A DNA stretch of 64,000 nt from Hesseltinella vesiculosa (Eukaryota > Mucoromycota > Mucoromycetes > Mucorales > Cunninghamellaceae). The position numbers and the translations under genes were made by a program. The notes under the pieces are model-generated. The model was not told where the DNA came from and did no database searches. It was given only the letters and a program-made list of their open reading frames with translations. Within the stretch, counting starts at the first letter, position 1; each line of letters opens with the position of its first letter. The stretch spans positions 1,211,104-1,275,103 of the forward strand of contig MCGT01000003.1 of NCBI GenBank assembly GCA_002104935.1, given 5' to 3'. Shown piece after piece: positions 35,147 to 46,749 of the stretch.

Positions 35147-38100
35147 ATGGAGATTGTTGGCCAGGAACATATTACACCTGGCACTGCAGAGCATGCAGCT
35201 GACGTTGCACTCCAAAATGAATATTATAGCCAAAAACCCGTTACCTCGATCGATCATGATGATTATATGGAGGAATATTCTGAAAAACCTCCTCCCCCAA
35301 CTCGCAAACGATTTTACAAGAACAAGAAGTTCTGGATTATCTGTGCCTTGATCACTGCCATTGTGGTGGTGGTGGTGGTATGTTTGATGGTCTTTGTATT
35401 CTTCCCTATGATTGCTCAAAGCCTGATGAATCAATCTGGAATTGCTGTCAACGCTGCGTCAATCACCTTTTCACCTCCTGCCTCGGCTGTTACCCAAACT
35501 GAACAACATCAAAACACCGATCCCACCAAGCAATTCTACATGAGCATGGACAGTTCCATGAAAAACACCGGTCCTTTCACTGCTACCCTGAAATTCCATA
35601 ATCCCATCCGTGTCTATTACAAGGACTCCTTGCTCGGCAACATCACTTTGCCCGACTCCACCATCAGCGGCGGTCAAGGTAACTTGGTCGCCCAAACTCC
35701 CTTTTTGATTGAAGATGCCAATTACTTTGGCCAATTCTCAAAGGACATGCTCTCTGCTGAATCCTTCGATTGGAACATGCAAGGTCTTGTCGACATCACT
35801 GCCCTTGGAAGGTAAAGTTTTTTTTCGGCTCTTAAAATTTTCGCTCCTTTTTTTTTTTTTTACTGACTTTTTCCTTTTTGTTACGTTTTTTCCTCCTCTG
35901 TCTCATGTCAACTATAGAACTGCCACTGTCAACCTTAACAAGCAAGTGACCATTGCAGGCAAGTGACCCGCTTCCAAGGACATCCAATCTCTAATGTTCT
36001 TTGTCATTGATCGTCATCTAACGCGCTTTTCTCCCCTCTAACAATTTTTATTGTTTATCTCCCTTGTAGGTATGAATGGCTTCAAGCAGGTGCGCATTCA
36101 GTCCTTCCAATTGCCATCGGATGCTCCTCAAGGTGGTATCAATGTTGAACTCGGTACTGTGTTGACCAGTCCTTCTCCTGTGGGTGTTGAAATGGGCACC
36201 ATTACCATGGACATGTACTATGAAGGTGTTGGCCTTGGCCGAATCAGCGCTGACAACGTGACTCTGCAAAAGGGCGATAACAACATCAACCTCAAGGGCG
36301 TGTTGGTGCCTCAAACTGATCCCAATGCTTTGGTCAAGGTTGGCCAGATGTTCACCCAATATGTCGGTGGCCAAATCGCCGCCACGTCTGCCATTGGTGT
36401 GTCCACAGTTCTCAGCAACAACGTCACTGTTCCTTGGTTGAACGCTGCCTTCCAAACCGTCCAATTGAACGTGGGTCTCCAAAACCAAGGTGGTCCTCTC
36501 CAAATGATTCACGCCGTCAGCATGGGCTATTTGGACCTGGCTTTCAATGGCAACAGCCCCTACTCTCCTTCCCTCTCTGCACCTGCCGTGGTTGCTGACT
36601 ACTCTATGCCCTTTGGCTTCTCGCTCGCCATCACACAAGTCACTCAAAACCTGACCATGTACACCAACTCCACTGGCAACTTCTCCCAGCTGGCCGTTCC
36701 CTGGGTTCCTTCCCAAAGCAATCAACAAACCGGCAAGCTCCAATTTGGAATCGCCAACGCCAACCTTGTCGCTATGGCGGGCAAGAACGATGCCTTTGAT
36801 CAGTACACCTACGACTTGACTGCCAGCAACCTGTACTCCTTTGGCGTCCTTGGTCAAGCATGTACGCAAACGAGCACTCCTATCGGTAACATCACGATGT
36901 GTGGTGTCACTTTTGACGTTCAAACCTCGCTCCACGGTCTCCAATTCCTCAACAGCACCCCAACAGCCATCACCTCTGTCGACATGACTGGTGGCACCCA
37001 AAACGCCCTCCAGCTCGCCATTGGTGTTTCCATGGGCAACCCATCTGACTTTAGCATGTCTGTTCGTAAGTTTTTGATTTGTCTATCCCAAATCCATTTG
37101 GGCTCACTCTTTTTTTTTGTTTCCAAATGTAGAGGATGTGACCTTCAACATGTTGACCAATGACTCCACCCAAGTGGGCACTGCCACTTTATCCAACTTG
37201 ACCCTGCAACGTGGTCAAAACAACGTGATTGCTCATGCCAATTTTGACCCTCGCTCGACCCAACAGGGCCAAAACATGTTGAGCACTTTTGTCATGGGCC
37301 AAAACAGCTCCACTTCCATCGGTGGCTACGCTGGCTCCACTGCTATTGCCTCCTTGGCCAAGGCCCTCGGTGCTGTCCATATCACCACTGTGTTGCCTGG
37401 TTTGCCCAAGCCTCTGATTCAATCTGCAAGCCTGTTTGTCCCTGGCAATGCGATCCAGACCAGCACCGTTGAAGTGTCCGTTGTCATTGCTAATCCTTTC
37501 ACTGCCGGCCTTGCCATCTCCAAGGTGCAGTCGTCTGCTACCTACAAAGGCATGCCTGTGGGCAACATCAACCAAGACATCAGCAACAACCCCTTTGTCA
37601 TCGGTGGCCATGCCAATGGCACCTCGCCTCAGCTCAACATGCAAATGAACATGGAGCCTGGCGCTGTTGCTCTCTTGATGCGCGACTTGGCCGTCGACGC
37701 TCACTTGGACACGAATGCATTGGATGCTCTCTTGGGCATGGGTGGTTTCCATATCCAAGGCCAACAAGACATTGCCCCCCAAGCCAGCGTCTTTGCTGGT
37801 TTCAACATCTCTGACTTTGTGATCAAAGGTAGAAAAAAAAAAAAAAAACGAACTTTCCTCCTCGCAAAAGCTAAAGACCGGCCTTTTTTTTTAATTTTCA
37901 ATAGCCATGACTGCTCTCAAGACCGACCTTGACCTCACTTCCACTCTTCACGTCGGCGACTATGTCGATGACCTTGCATTCTCGCAAAAGGCTGTCCAAA
38001 TCAATGCCGACCCTTCTGTTGTTGGTCTCATTCCCATCGTTGGTCAACCCATTGTCCAAGCCATTGTGAACGGCGCCAACCTCGGCTTCAACACATTGGT

Positions 38101-40561
38101 GCTCTCCAACCCCACCGAGAACAACGCCAATGTCCAAATGGTAAGAAAATACGCCCCCTTTTTAAAAACCTAGTACAACGAACCAACCCTCTTTTTTTTT
38201 ACTTCCTCTCCGTAATTTAGGTCGGTTCCATCACCAACACCGGCCCAATGGACGCAACTATTGCCTTCCCCAGCCCTCTGACCATCCGCTGGCAGGGTAA
38301 GCAAATCGGTACCGCCACCATGCCAGCTGTTCAAGCCTTGGCTGATAAGGGTGCCCAGTTCAACGTGCCTTCCAACTTTATCATCACTGACGGCAATGCT
38401 ATGCAAGAATTTACCTCGTACATGATCAACAATGAAGAATTCATCTGGGAAATCGTGTCCACCGATGTGGCTGTTACTGCCCTTGGTTTCACCTTCAACA
38501 ACATTTCCATGGATAAGTTTGTCACCATCAAGGGTTGCAATGGATTCAAGAACGCCGTCACCATCAACTCTTTCAACCTGCCTGCCAATGATCCTGCCGG
38601 TGGTATCACCTTGACCACTGCCACCAACATTGTAAGCGCCTTGGTTTTTTTTTTTTTAACTTATCTGAACTGAATTATTTCTATCACTCCATAGAACAAT
38701 CCCTCGCAAGTTGGTTTCTCTCTGACTTCAGTGCAATGTAAGCTTCTGCTTAATGGGGGAAAAAAATCAATTGCTCATCCTTCTTTCTTCATCTTGCATA
38801 GTCGACAGTTATTATCAAGATGTGTACGTTGGACCTCTTGGCGCCAACCCTGCCAACTTTGCTCCTGCGGCCTCATCAGCCATCAACATGACCGGTCGCA
38901 TGGTGCCCCAAACCGGCGACGGCTTGCAAAAGGTCCAACAACTCTTTGAAAACTACTTGAATGCCAAGGATACCCCTCTGACCGTGAAGGGTGCCGCTGC
39001 CAGCGGCCCCATGGGCCAAGTCGGCTGGCTGACCAACGCTTTCAAGACCCTGTCCATCGACAACGTGATCTTGCCTGGTCCCAAGGAAAAGCCTCAGCTC
39101 ATTGGTGGCATCAACATGGCCAACATGCAGCTCGATTTCACCAAGGATGCCTGGGCTCCTCCCACCGGCTCAACCTTGGTCCAGGCCCAATTGCACTCGC
39201 CTTTCGGTTTCCCCTTGGGTGTGTCTCAATTGTCTATGGAAGTTGACTCGGAGATCCAAGGCCAAAAAATGGCTCATCTTTCCATCCCTACCGAGAAGGC
39301 CACCACCGACAACAACAACGTCGTCACCACTGCCTTTAGCGGTGTTCCTTTTGCTGTCTCCAACCATGACCTCTTCAGCGGCTTCCTTGCTGCCCTGACC
39401 AAGAACGCTAACGGCACCTTTGAATTGGCCGGCACTTCCAGCGCTTTGGCCCAAACAGCCATTGGCCCTATCCAACTTGCCGGTGTCACCTTTGACGTGC
39501 AAACTTCCATGGCTGGCTTCAACAACTTCAACGGCAAGACCACGATCGTCTCCACCTCGGTTTCGGGCGGCACTCCTGAATACACTATCGTTGACACTGT
39601 CATCGCTTATGACAACCCCTCAGCCATCACCATCAACGTCGGTAACATTAACTTTTCCAGTAAGATGAACGACGACGGCTCTGTGGTTGGGTCTGTCTTC
39701 ATGGAAAATGTCGTCATCAAGCCCGGTCCCAATCAATTCAACGGTGTCTTCCACATGCAAGGCACCACTGAAGCCATTGGCCGTTTGTACTCTGCTTACA
39801 TGACCAACGCCCTCGTGCCCATGACCGTGTTTGGTACTAGCACCTCGACCAACATTCCTTCGCTTCAGCCAGCCTTTGAAACTGTGTCCTTGACGACCAC
39901 CATGCAAGGTATTCAATCCAACATGGTCAACAGCGTCAAATTGTCTGTCACTGTCGAACAGCTCGTCAACAAGCAAGCCACCATTATCGTCACCCTTAAC
40001 AATCCCTTGAAGACCCAAATGGCCCTAGTCGAAGCCAAGGCTGAAATGTATTGGCCCGGCCCCTCTGGCGAAGTCTTGGTCGGTCATGTGGATTCCATCG
40101 TTCCCTGCACAGTCCCTGCTGGCGGCACTACCACCTGCCAACCCTGGTCTGCCGTTGTCGACGCCTCCATCATCCAACTGCTTCCTATTGTGGCGGCTTC
40201 CAACAAGAACATGAACCTCCGACAAAACGTCACTGGTCTGATCGGTACCGATGGCGGCGGTTACCAAGCCAAGTTCTACTACTACCAAAACAATGTGCCC
40301 ACTGAAATGGACGCCAACCTCGGTCCCTTGGGCAGCCTTCCTCTTGGCAGCACCTTGAACTCCACCAGCAACCCTACCCAAGGTCTCAGCAACAGTCCCT
40401 CCGCCTCCGCCACTGCCACCTCCCCTGTGCCGACCAAGCCTACAGACACTCCCTCCCCCGTCACTCCTTTGATTCCCATCGAAACTAGCTCACAACCTCC
40501 TAAAGAAACGGAAAAGCCTGCCCCCACCGCATCCAGCGGCGCCAAACCCATTGGCTTCTAA
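35147..40561 (+). CDS. Large DUF3712/LEA-2-like vacuolar membrane protein (Tag1-like)
   Basis: Eight exons with consistent phases (35147-35811, 35918-35958, 36070-37065, 37133-37828, 37905-38140, 38221-38631, 38695-38737, 38802-40561) give about 1615 residues. The cytosolic N-terminus of ~65 residues has a Pro-rich RKRFYKNKK stop. One transmembrane helix follows (FWIICALITAIVVVVVVCLM). The lumenal part has repeated beta-rich modules, each with a hydrophobic 'NPF/NPSxxxxxI' start, GxxxMxxVxxxPGxN-like strands and an F..Y...G.....G linker. That is the pattern of fungal DUF3712 proteins such as the yeast vacuolar Tag1, implicated in ending autophagy. There are many N-glycosylation sites. The C-terminus is Ser/Thr/Pro-rich. 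The intron at 35959-36069 has a GC donor (gcaagt). The link to Tag1 is inference from architecture; the frame is intact. Confidence 0.75.
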
Positions 40562-40808
40562 AGCCTGTCCGCTGGCATTGATGTTCTGATCCATTTTGCA
40601 TTTTTTTTTTAATTTCTTTAGCCATGTGTTTGTGTTTAACATTTATCTTATGTTCATGTTTTAATATTGTTTAATTTTTTTTTTCATTAACAAATACAAT
40701 AAATGTGATAGATCTTTTTGATAGCATTTAAAAAAAAATCACCGAGCGCATTGATCATTCATCGACGGAGACAATTTCCAGCCGGCCCTTTTCCGCATTT
40801 CGCGACAA
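40562..40808. promoter_or_regulatory. Intergenic region before BDP1
   Basis: This 247 bp spacer holds AT-rich 3' sequence of the DUF3712 gene (AATAAA-like at 40699) and the BDP1 promoter. No specific operator was recognised. Confidence 0.35.
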
Positions 40809-41863
40809 ATGGCTTCCTATACATCGTTTTCCATCAGTAAGAGCACAAGGACATCTGCCAAGGCGTTTATCTGAACACCACAGGCTAAGTCTCTCTGTCT
40901 TTTTTTTTTTTTTTTTTTTTTTTTTTACGACTGCGTTCTCCAAGATAAAAAGCCCACTCGTCGTTTTACACCAAAGGTGCGGCCCAGGTCCGACACGGCT
41001 GAAAAATCAGCAGCAAGACCATCAAAGCGCAATGTCACTCTGGATCGTGAAAACGAAGAAGGACTGCCCAGATACGAAATCACAGAACCCAGGCTGTCTG
41101 GACATCGCAAGGCTTATGGGGTGTTGCCCCCTTCTGCTACCGTCCTCTCACCCACAGAGGTGGATGCAAAGATTGATGCGTTTTATGATGCTCATCCTTC
41201 GCTGGGACAATTTTTCCGACCCCTTAGCCCTGTCAGCGATAATGATGCATCAGCAGATAACCTAGTGACGACTGTCACTGACGATTTACCGATCACAACT
41301 CACTCTGCCATTCTGGCAGAAACGTAAGAAAGAACCAAAAAAAAAAAAAAAAAACTGTATTGAAATTCAACCGTGGTAGGTCCATGGCACCACAGGTGCG
41401 ATTGGTGGATGGTGAGATTGTTCTGGATAACGCTTCCTTGTATGTGGATCAGCCTATCGGTCTGCGCCATTACAGCGATTACGAAGTAGTTGAGGAACAG
41501 AGTAACCAGCTATCAGCACCAAAATCAGGCGTGATGAAGTTGAACCGTCGTCGATCAAGTTCAAGTAGCACCGGCAGTAGCGGAGGAAGCAGTGGTGGAC
41601 GGCTAGCGCGTAGAAAAAAAAAGCGACGGTGGACCATGCAGGAGACACGTCAGTTTTATCGAGCGTTGCGTCTACATGGGCCGGATTTCGAAAAGATGGC
41701 GACAGTGGTTCCGACGCGTACACACAAGGAAGTCCGAGCCATGTTCAAGCGCGAGGAAAGTCTGTCGCCTGAGAAGATTATTCAAGCCATGGCAAAGCGA
41801 GTAGCTGTAGCTGAGAGGAATGCTGCAACTTCTCGTCCATCGCCTCAACAAGATCCCCAATAA
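40809..41863 (+). CDS. BDP1: TFIIIB subunit B'' (Bdp1), SANT domain
   Basis: Bdp1 joins TBP and Brf1 to form TFIIIB and recruits RNA polymerase III to tRNA and 5S genes. Three exons (40809-40836, 40945-41323, 41380-41863) give about 296 residues. The N-terminus reads MASYTSFSINKKPTRRFTPK across the first splice, the Bdp1-type basic 'KK.T.RF.PK' box. The pre-SANT motif PQVRLVDGEIVLDNASLYVD is near residue 138. The SANT domain spans about residues 224-275: RRWTMQETRQFYRALRLHG, then DFEKMATVVPTRTHKEVRAM with FKREE. This domain order is diagnostic. The protein is short compared with yeast Bdp1 (about 590). Intron 1 carries a 26-nt T tract and intron 2 an A tract of about 17 nt. The first exon codes only nine residues and its start rests on splice phase and motif continuity. 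Confidence 0.9.
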
Positions 41864-42657
41864 AGAATCCTCCAACATTCATTATGATTTGTTTATAGCC
41901 CAGTCGTGCCATTTTTGTAACGCATTATGATGCCAGCGCCCCGTCGAGTGCGAAAAGAAATGAAAAATGGTACCCCCCCCCCGAACTAGTGACCGCCGAC
42001 AAAGTGCATATTTCTCATCCTTGTAGCCCTTCTCCACGACGCCAGGGCGGCTTTCACATAACCTTGTCATATCCATCTCTGTGCAAAATTTGGAGCAAGA
42101 CATCGATGATTTTTTTTTTTTTTTGGCATTTTCGTTTACGGGCCTCCATTGGTGAAGAAAATAAAAACGGCGTCTTACAGCGCCAAATTGAACAAGTCAG
42201 TATGAAAATTTGCATAGGTGTTTAATTCGTGAATGACGATGCCGCTGCTGCTGATTTCTCAAGCAAGAGGCGGAGACGATGCAGGATGAGAGCTTGCATA
42301 TTTTTATTTACGCTATAAAACCTGTAGCTCTTTTATTTATTTATTTTGGGCTGGTTAGACGGTCAGGATCGCTACAAGCGTTTACTATTCGGCAGGCCAG
42401 TTGACTAGTAGAAAAAGTCTAAATCTAAATCGGCTATCATAGGCAAAAGACGGAACAAGACATCACATGGTTACATGGCAAAAGGGCTTGGGCGAGGCAT
42501 GGCATGATGCTGAGTTTGTTTTGACCAGAAAAAATGGACACCCGCCCCTTTTTTTTTAATTCGTTTTTCTTTTTGAACCTTTCTTTCTTCATTTTCTTTG
42601 AACAACAACCCATTCCCCTCGTTTTCCCTTTCACCTAGATATCCATTCCTTGTCATC
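41864..42657. other. Spacer
   Basis: AT-rich with a C8 run (41973-41980) and a T run (42110-42124). The last 120 bp are CT-rich and likely promoter of the PQ-loop gene. No gene was seen. Confidence 0.5.
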
Positions 42658-43090
42658 ATGACAGACATATTCTCCATTGTCCTCTCCTTTAGCATGGTCT
42701 TTGGTCCCATTGTGGGTTACATTGATCAAGTACGTCAATTTTTTTCTCCTCTTTTCATCGATCACCCATGTTATTGTCTTTTTTTTTTTTTTGCCACTCT
42801 TGTTGACTCAACGATTCTTTTTTATTTATTGTAGTATCGTATTATTAAACAACGACATTCTAGTGAAGGATTTAACAGCAAAGCTTGTGCGATTCTTTTG
42901 TTTGCAAAGTAAGTCACTTTTTTTTTTATCTTGACTCGCACTCTTGGTTTAATTGAACGTCTGCCCTTCATTTTTATTATATGTATAGTATTCTCAGGGT
43001 CTTCTTTTGGTAAGACTTTTGGCTATCATTTAGGGAGAGAACAGTGAAAGGAAAAGAGGAGGGTGTCAAAAAGTCAAAACCCTGACGGCT

Positions 43091-43123
<33 letters not shown>

Positions 43124-43803
43124 GGTGCAACATCACCAAGGCTTGGCAAGCGATTCGATACAACGCTGCTGTTGCAATCGATTGTGATGATTGTCACTCA
43201 GTTGGTGCTGTTGGAGGCTGTTGTCTACTTTCGGACCACGCCAACTTTGCTTGACGATTCCAGCAGCGAAACTCTGTCGATTGTCTCCGAAGCGGGTCAC
43301 CCATGGACTCTAGCTTGGCAACGGCGCCAGCTCTTTTGGAACTGGCCGACCTACCTGGATTACTTCAACTTCCTACTCGCCTTTACTACCGCTGTCGGGC
43401 TGCTCTATGTGTTTCTGCACCAATGGGCGCCTTTTGTGGAAATCATTGGATTTCTCAGCCTCAGCATCGAAAGCACCCTACCTATCCCCCAGTGCATCTA
43501 TCATTCGCGCCACCGATCTACCGAAGGGTTCAGTCGCTTGGTCCTCGCTACATGGGTAAGGACAAAGAGATGGAACCTCTTGCCAGCGGTACTCATTTAG
43601 GTTCTCATCCGCGCGGAAATTAGTTTCTTGGCGACAGCTTCAAAGTGTTTTATTATGCGTTTACGCATGCTCCTATTCAATTTGTCGGATGTGGTATCTT
43701 CCAGCTGTTAGTTGATTTTTGCCTGGTGTTTCAATGCATCTGGTACTCATCCACCTTTAGAAAGTGGTTCCACCGAGGAGCGGATTATGAAATTATAGAA
43801 TAA
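42658..43803 (+). CDS. PQ-loop repeat membrane protein (ANY1/SLC66A2-like)
   Basis: Five exons (42658-42729, 42835-42908, 42989-43009, 43141-43555, 43624-43803) give about 253 residues with seven hydrophobic helices. The first PQ-loop is FGPIVGYIDQYRIIKQRHSS, spliced across intron 1, and the second STLPIPQCIYHSRHRSTEGF. Family hallmarks include RVFFWLGKRFDTTLLLQSIV, spliced across intron 3, and FKVFYYAFTHAPIQFVGCG. Fungal Any1/Cfs1 and animal SLC66A2 modulate flippase-dependent phospholipid asymmetry at endosomes/trans-Golgi; the same role here is inference. Exon 3 is only 21 nt. The intron that follows has a 31-nt T tract (43092-43122) before a CAAG acceptor. The last exon's acceptor was chosen because it restores the conserved GDSFKVFYYAFTHAP frame. 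Confidence 0.85.
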
Positions 43804-44968
43804 AAACCCTGTGATGCAACCTGTTTTTTTTCACTTCTTGACCGATGCATTCCTAAAGGCCAATTGTGCCCTAATCAGCCAGCTGCTTACAGTATGTGAC
43901 ACTCGCTTAGGCATGATTCAGAAAGACTGTAATTTTGACCACGTTCGTTGCTCATTATACGCAGAAGAGCTGAGCCGTTTGATGTCTATCGAGAGAGCCA
44001 ATAGATGGAGGGGATGGCACAGCACTTTTGAGATAAATGGATTGATCTGAACCTCTGCATAAACGGAGAACCCCATGATTGGAATGGATAGAGACATGGT
44101 CACCTTTTTGCTCGACATTGTGCGTTTGAGCTTTTATTTTTACTGTTCTAGATGACGTTTTGATCTTGTTCTCTTGGATCACTCCCTTCGCATTGGATAA
44201 GAATTTAGCTCCATGGTGTTCGCTGATGTTTGGTAATTGTGCAGTTGCTGCCTTGGCAATGACGCAGGAAAGTCACAACTGCCTGCGTCTCGCTGCCAGC
44301 CTGCGTCCCAATGGGAATGACTGCTGATGCCAACAGACTGCCTATTCCTTTGTCGTCCTGGTGTGTTCCTGAGCTTCCTGTTCCACTCTGTTAGTTACCA
44401 AAAGGCGCGAAGTACTGTCCACCGCTTTTCATGTTTCTGCAGAGAAAAAGGCTCTATGTAGTCGTCTGAGATGGAAGCTGCATGAGCCTAGAAAGTCGGG
44501 GGACGTGTTTTTTTTTTGCTTGTTTGTTTGTTTGTTTGGTTGGCTGCTGCCTTGCTCGCAGCTCCATTGCAATTATGCCATTGACTATGGAACAGAGAGC
44601 TGTATGCCCAGGTGTTCACGACCAGAGGCATGACTGGTACATTGTGTTTCAGTGATGGGGAGGGAGGGAGGACAATAGCAAACAGGCTGGTTGAATGTCA
44701 AGGGGCACGTGGTGTCTTGTCCAATGTTTGTTGCTTGAACGACCAGAATCAGAAATTTTTCGAGGTGTATTTTTTTTTTCCCCTGCTATCATTGTTACAC
44801 AAATCGTTGTCCCCCAATAGTCTCCATCACGTTTTAGCATGGCGAGACCTGGGGACGAGGGTCGGAGACCGAATATTTTACGAAAATTTTCTTTTTTTCC
44901 TTCCCTCGTTTGTTTCAATCCCTTGCTATATTCTCTTTTACTTTTTTTTTTTTTTTACACAAAAAACC
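43804..44968. other. Spacer upstream of PPN1
   Basis: About 1.2 kb. A plus frame at 43811-44050 (79 codons) has no recognisable motif or codon signature and is treated as chance. A (tttg)n tract lies at 44519-44538. The last 150 bp are T/C-rich and likely promoter. Nothing else was seen. Confidence 0.45.
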
Positions 44969-46618
44969 ATGGTTACTATTAAAGTATTATCATGGCTTGT
45001 CCTCTCTTGCTGTTACCTGCTAGGTGTCCATAGCCTACCTACGCTACAAACCGTTCTACAGAAAGCCACTTCAGTCTTTTCTTCCTCCGTTGACTCCCCC
45101 CAGTATGGCCGCTTTTTGCATTTGACAGATATCCATGTAAACAAACAAATCAGAAAAAAAAGAATCCATAAACTCATTTTTCCAAACAGCTGGACGATTA
45201 CTATGCTGAGGGAGCCACCATTAAGTCCTTTTGCCACCGCATGCCCAAAAAGAAGAAGAAGAAGAGCAAGCTTGCAGGCCACTGGGGTGCTCCCGGCACC
45301 GATTGTGACGCTGCACCTTCATTGGTTTACCACAGTCTAGAATCCATTGCAAATGAATGGAAGGATAAAATCGATTTTGTACTGTGGACGGGTGATAATG
45401 CTAGGTATAGCAAAAAAAAAAAAAAAAAAAAAAAAAAACAGTTAGCGAATGTTCAGCAGAGAGATCAAACGAATGTCGGACCTCATTTTTTTTTTTTCGC
45501 TCCACTGTAGACATGACTCGGAACCAGGCAAGATTCGACGCTCGGGCCAGGAAATTTTGCAATACAACATCCGTATGACAGAACTGATGCAAAAGCATTT
45601 TCGACGATCGGCCGACAACAGCTCCATCCCCATTGTCCCCTGTCTCGGCAACAACGATGTCCACCCTCACAACGTGTTCTCCGGACCTACACCTCGACCT
45701 GGCACTGACGACCAGGATGATAACCTGCAACTGATCCTTTACCGCAACTTTTGGGCCGACATGATCCCCGAAGACCAGTATGAGGCTTTTCGTCACGGTG
45801 GCTACTTTGCTGTAGATGTGGCACGTGGTATCCGCGTGCTGTCGCTGAACACTCTCTATTTCTTCGACTCAAATGACGCCGTAGGCAGCTGCTCGGCCAA
45901 AGGTGAGCCAGGCTACGACCACGTGCAATGGATGGAAGAACAATTGGCTCGTGCCCATGAGGATGGCGTCAAGGTCTTCATCATTGGTCATGTGCCACCA
46001 TCCACGCGCTCCTTCAAGCCCGACTGCCTCGATGCCTATGTCAATGTGTCGCTCGCCTACAAGGATATCATCCAAGGCCACTTTTACGGCCATGCCAATG
46101 CCGACCACTTCCAGCTCTTGCACCGAAATGCCGAAGATGACGACGATAGCATGACCATCCAAGAGAGCCCTAGCCGTCTAGCCGAGCGCCTACGGGACCA
46201 GTACAAAGAGCTAGCCCACCACGGCAAGGATGATGGTCACGACGAAAACATCATGGTTGTCCACGTGGCTCCCCCACTCTTGCCTCTGTTCAACCCCACC
46301 TTCCGTATCAACGAATACAGCCTGGATGATTCACCTTATTATGGCACATGGACTAAATATACCCAGTGGTATGCCGACCTGAAAGTTTGGAACGATGCCT
46401 ACCGCCATGGAAACACTTCCAAACCCCAATTTCAAGTCGAATACGCTACAGATGCTGATTACAACATGTCTGATCTGTCACCCCAGAGCTGGGTCCGCCT
46501 TGCCAGAGACCTCACGGAAAAAACATCTGCAGCCCGTGATCTGTGGATGGCCTACCTAACAAACATGGTGGTTCAGAATGAAGACAGCTTAAACGACGAG
46601 ATGTTCTGGTTAGACTAG
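44969..46618 (+). CDS. PPN1: Vacuolar endopolyphosphatase
   Basis: A calcineurin-type metallophosphoesterase that cuts inorganic polyphosphate chains in the vacuole. Three exons (44969-45136, 45190-45404, 45511-46618) give about 496 residues. The N-terminal hydrophobic segment (LSWLVLSCCYLLGVHSL) is a signal anchor. Metal-binding motifs are in family order: FLHLTDIH at the end of exon 1, FVLWTGDNAR joined by splicing to HD, then VPCLGNNDVHPHN, IIGHVPPS and HFYGHANADHF. A Cys-containing HWGAPGTDCDAAPSLV block and the long C-terminal domain (GTWTKYTQWYADL) are typical of Ppn1. The lysine run MPKKKKKKSKLAGHWG lies in the usual variable loop. Intron 2 contains a 26-nt A tract and a T-rich tail. 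Confidence 0.92.
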
Positions 46619-46695
46619 ATTGCACTCCTGCACGGACTCTCAAAAATAATACATGATGGTTTTTTTTTAATTTATGATCGAGAGGGAGTGTTTTT

Positions 46696-46733
<38 letters not shown>

Positions 46734-46749
46734 GCCAGATGCTTTATTA
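46619..46749. terminator. Convergent 3' region of PPN1 and the Kelch gene
   Basis: Only 131 bp separate two convergent stop codons. It holds a T homopolymer of about 33 nt (46700-46732), preceded by AT-rich sequence with TAATACATGATGG. Both transcripts must end here; which signals are used is not determined. Confidence 0.4.

Noticed and set aside
36048..37001. Minus-strand 317-codon frame
   Set aside because: It lies entirely antisense to a coding exon of the DUF3712 gene; its Gly/His/Val-rich composition is typical of a shadow frame.
43811..44050. 79-codon plus frame after the PQ-loop gene
   Set aside because: No motif, no splice partner, and position in a 3' region; length is within chance for this base composition.
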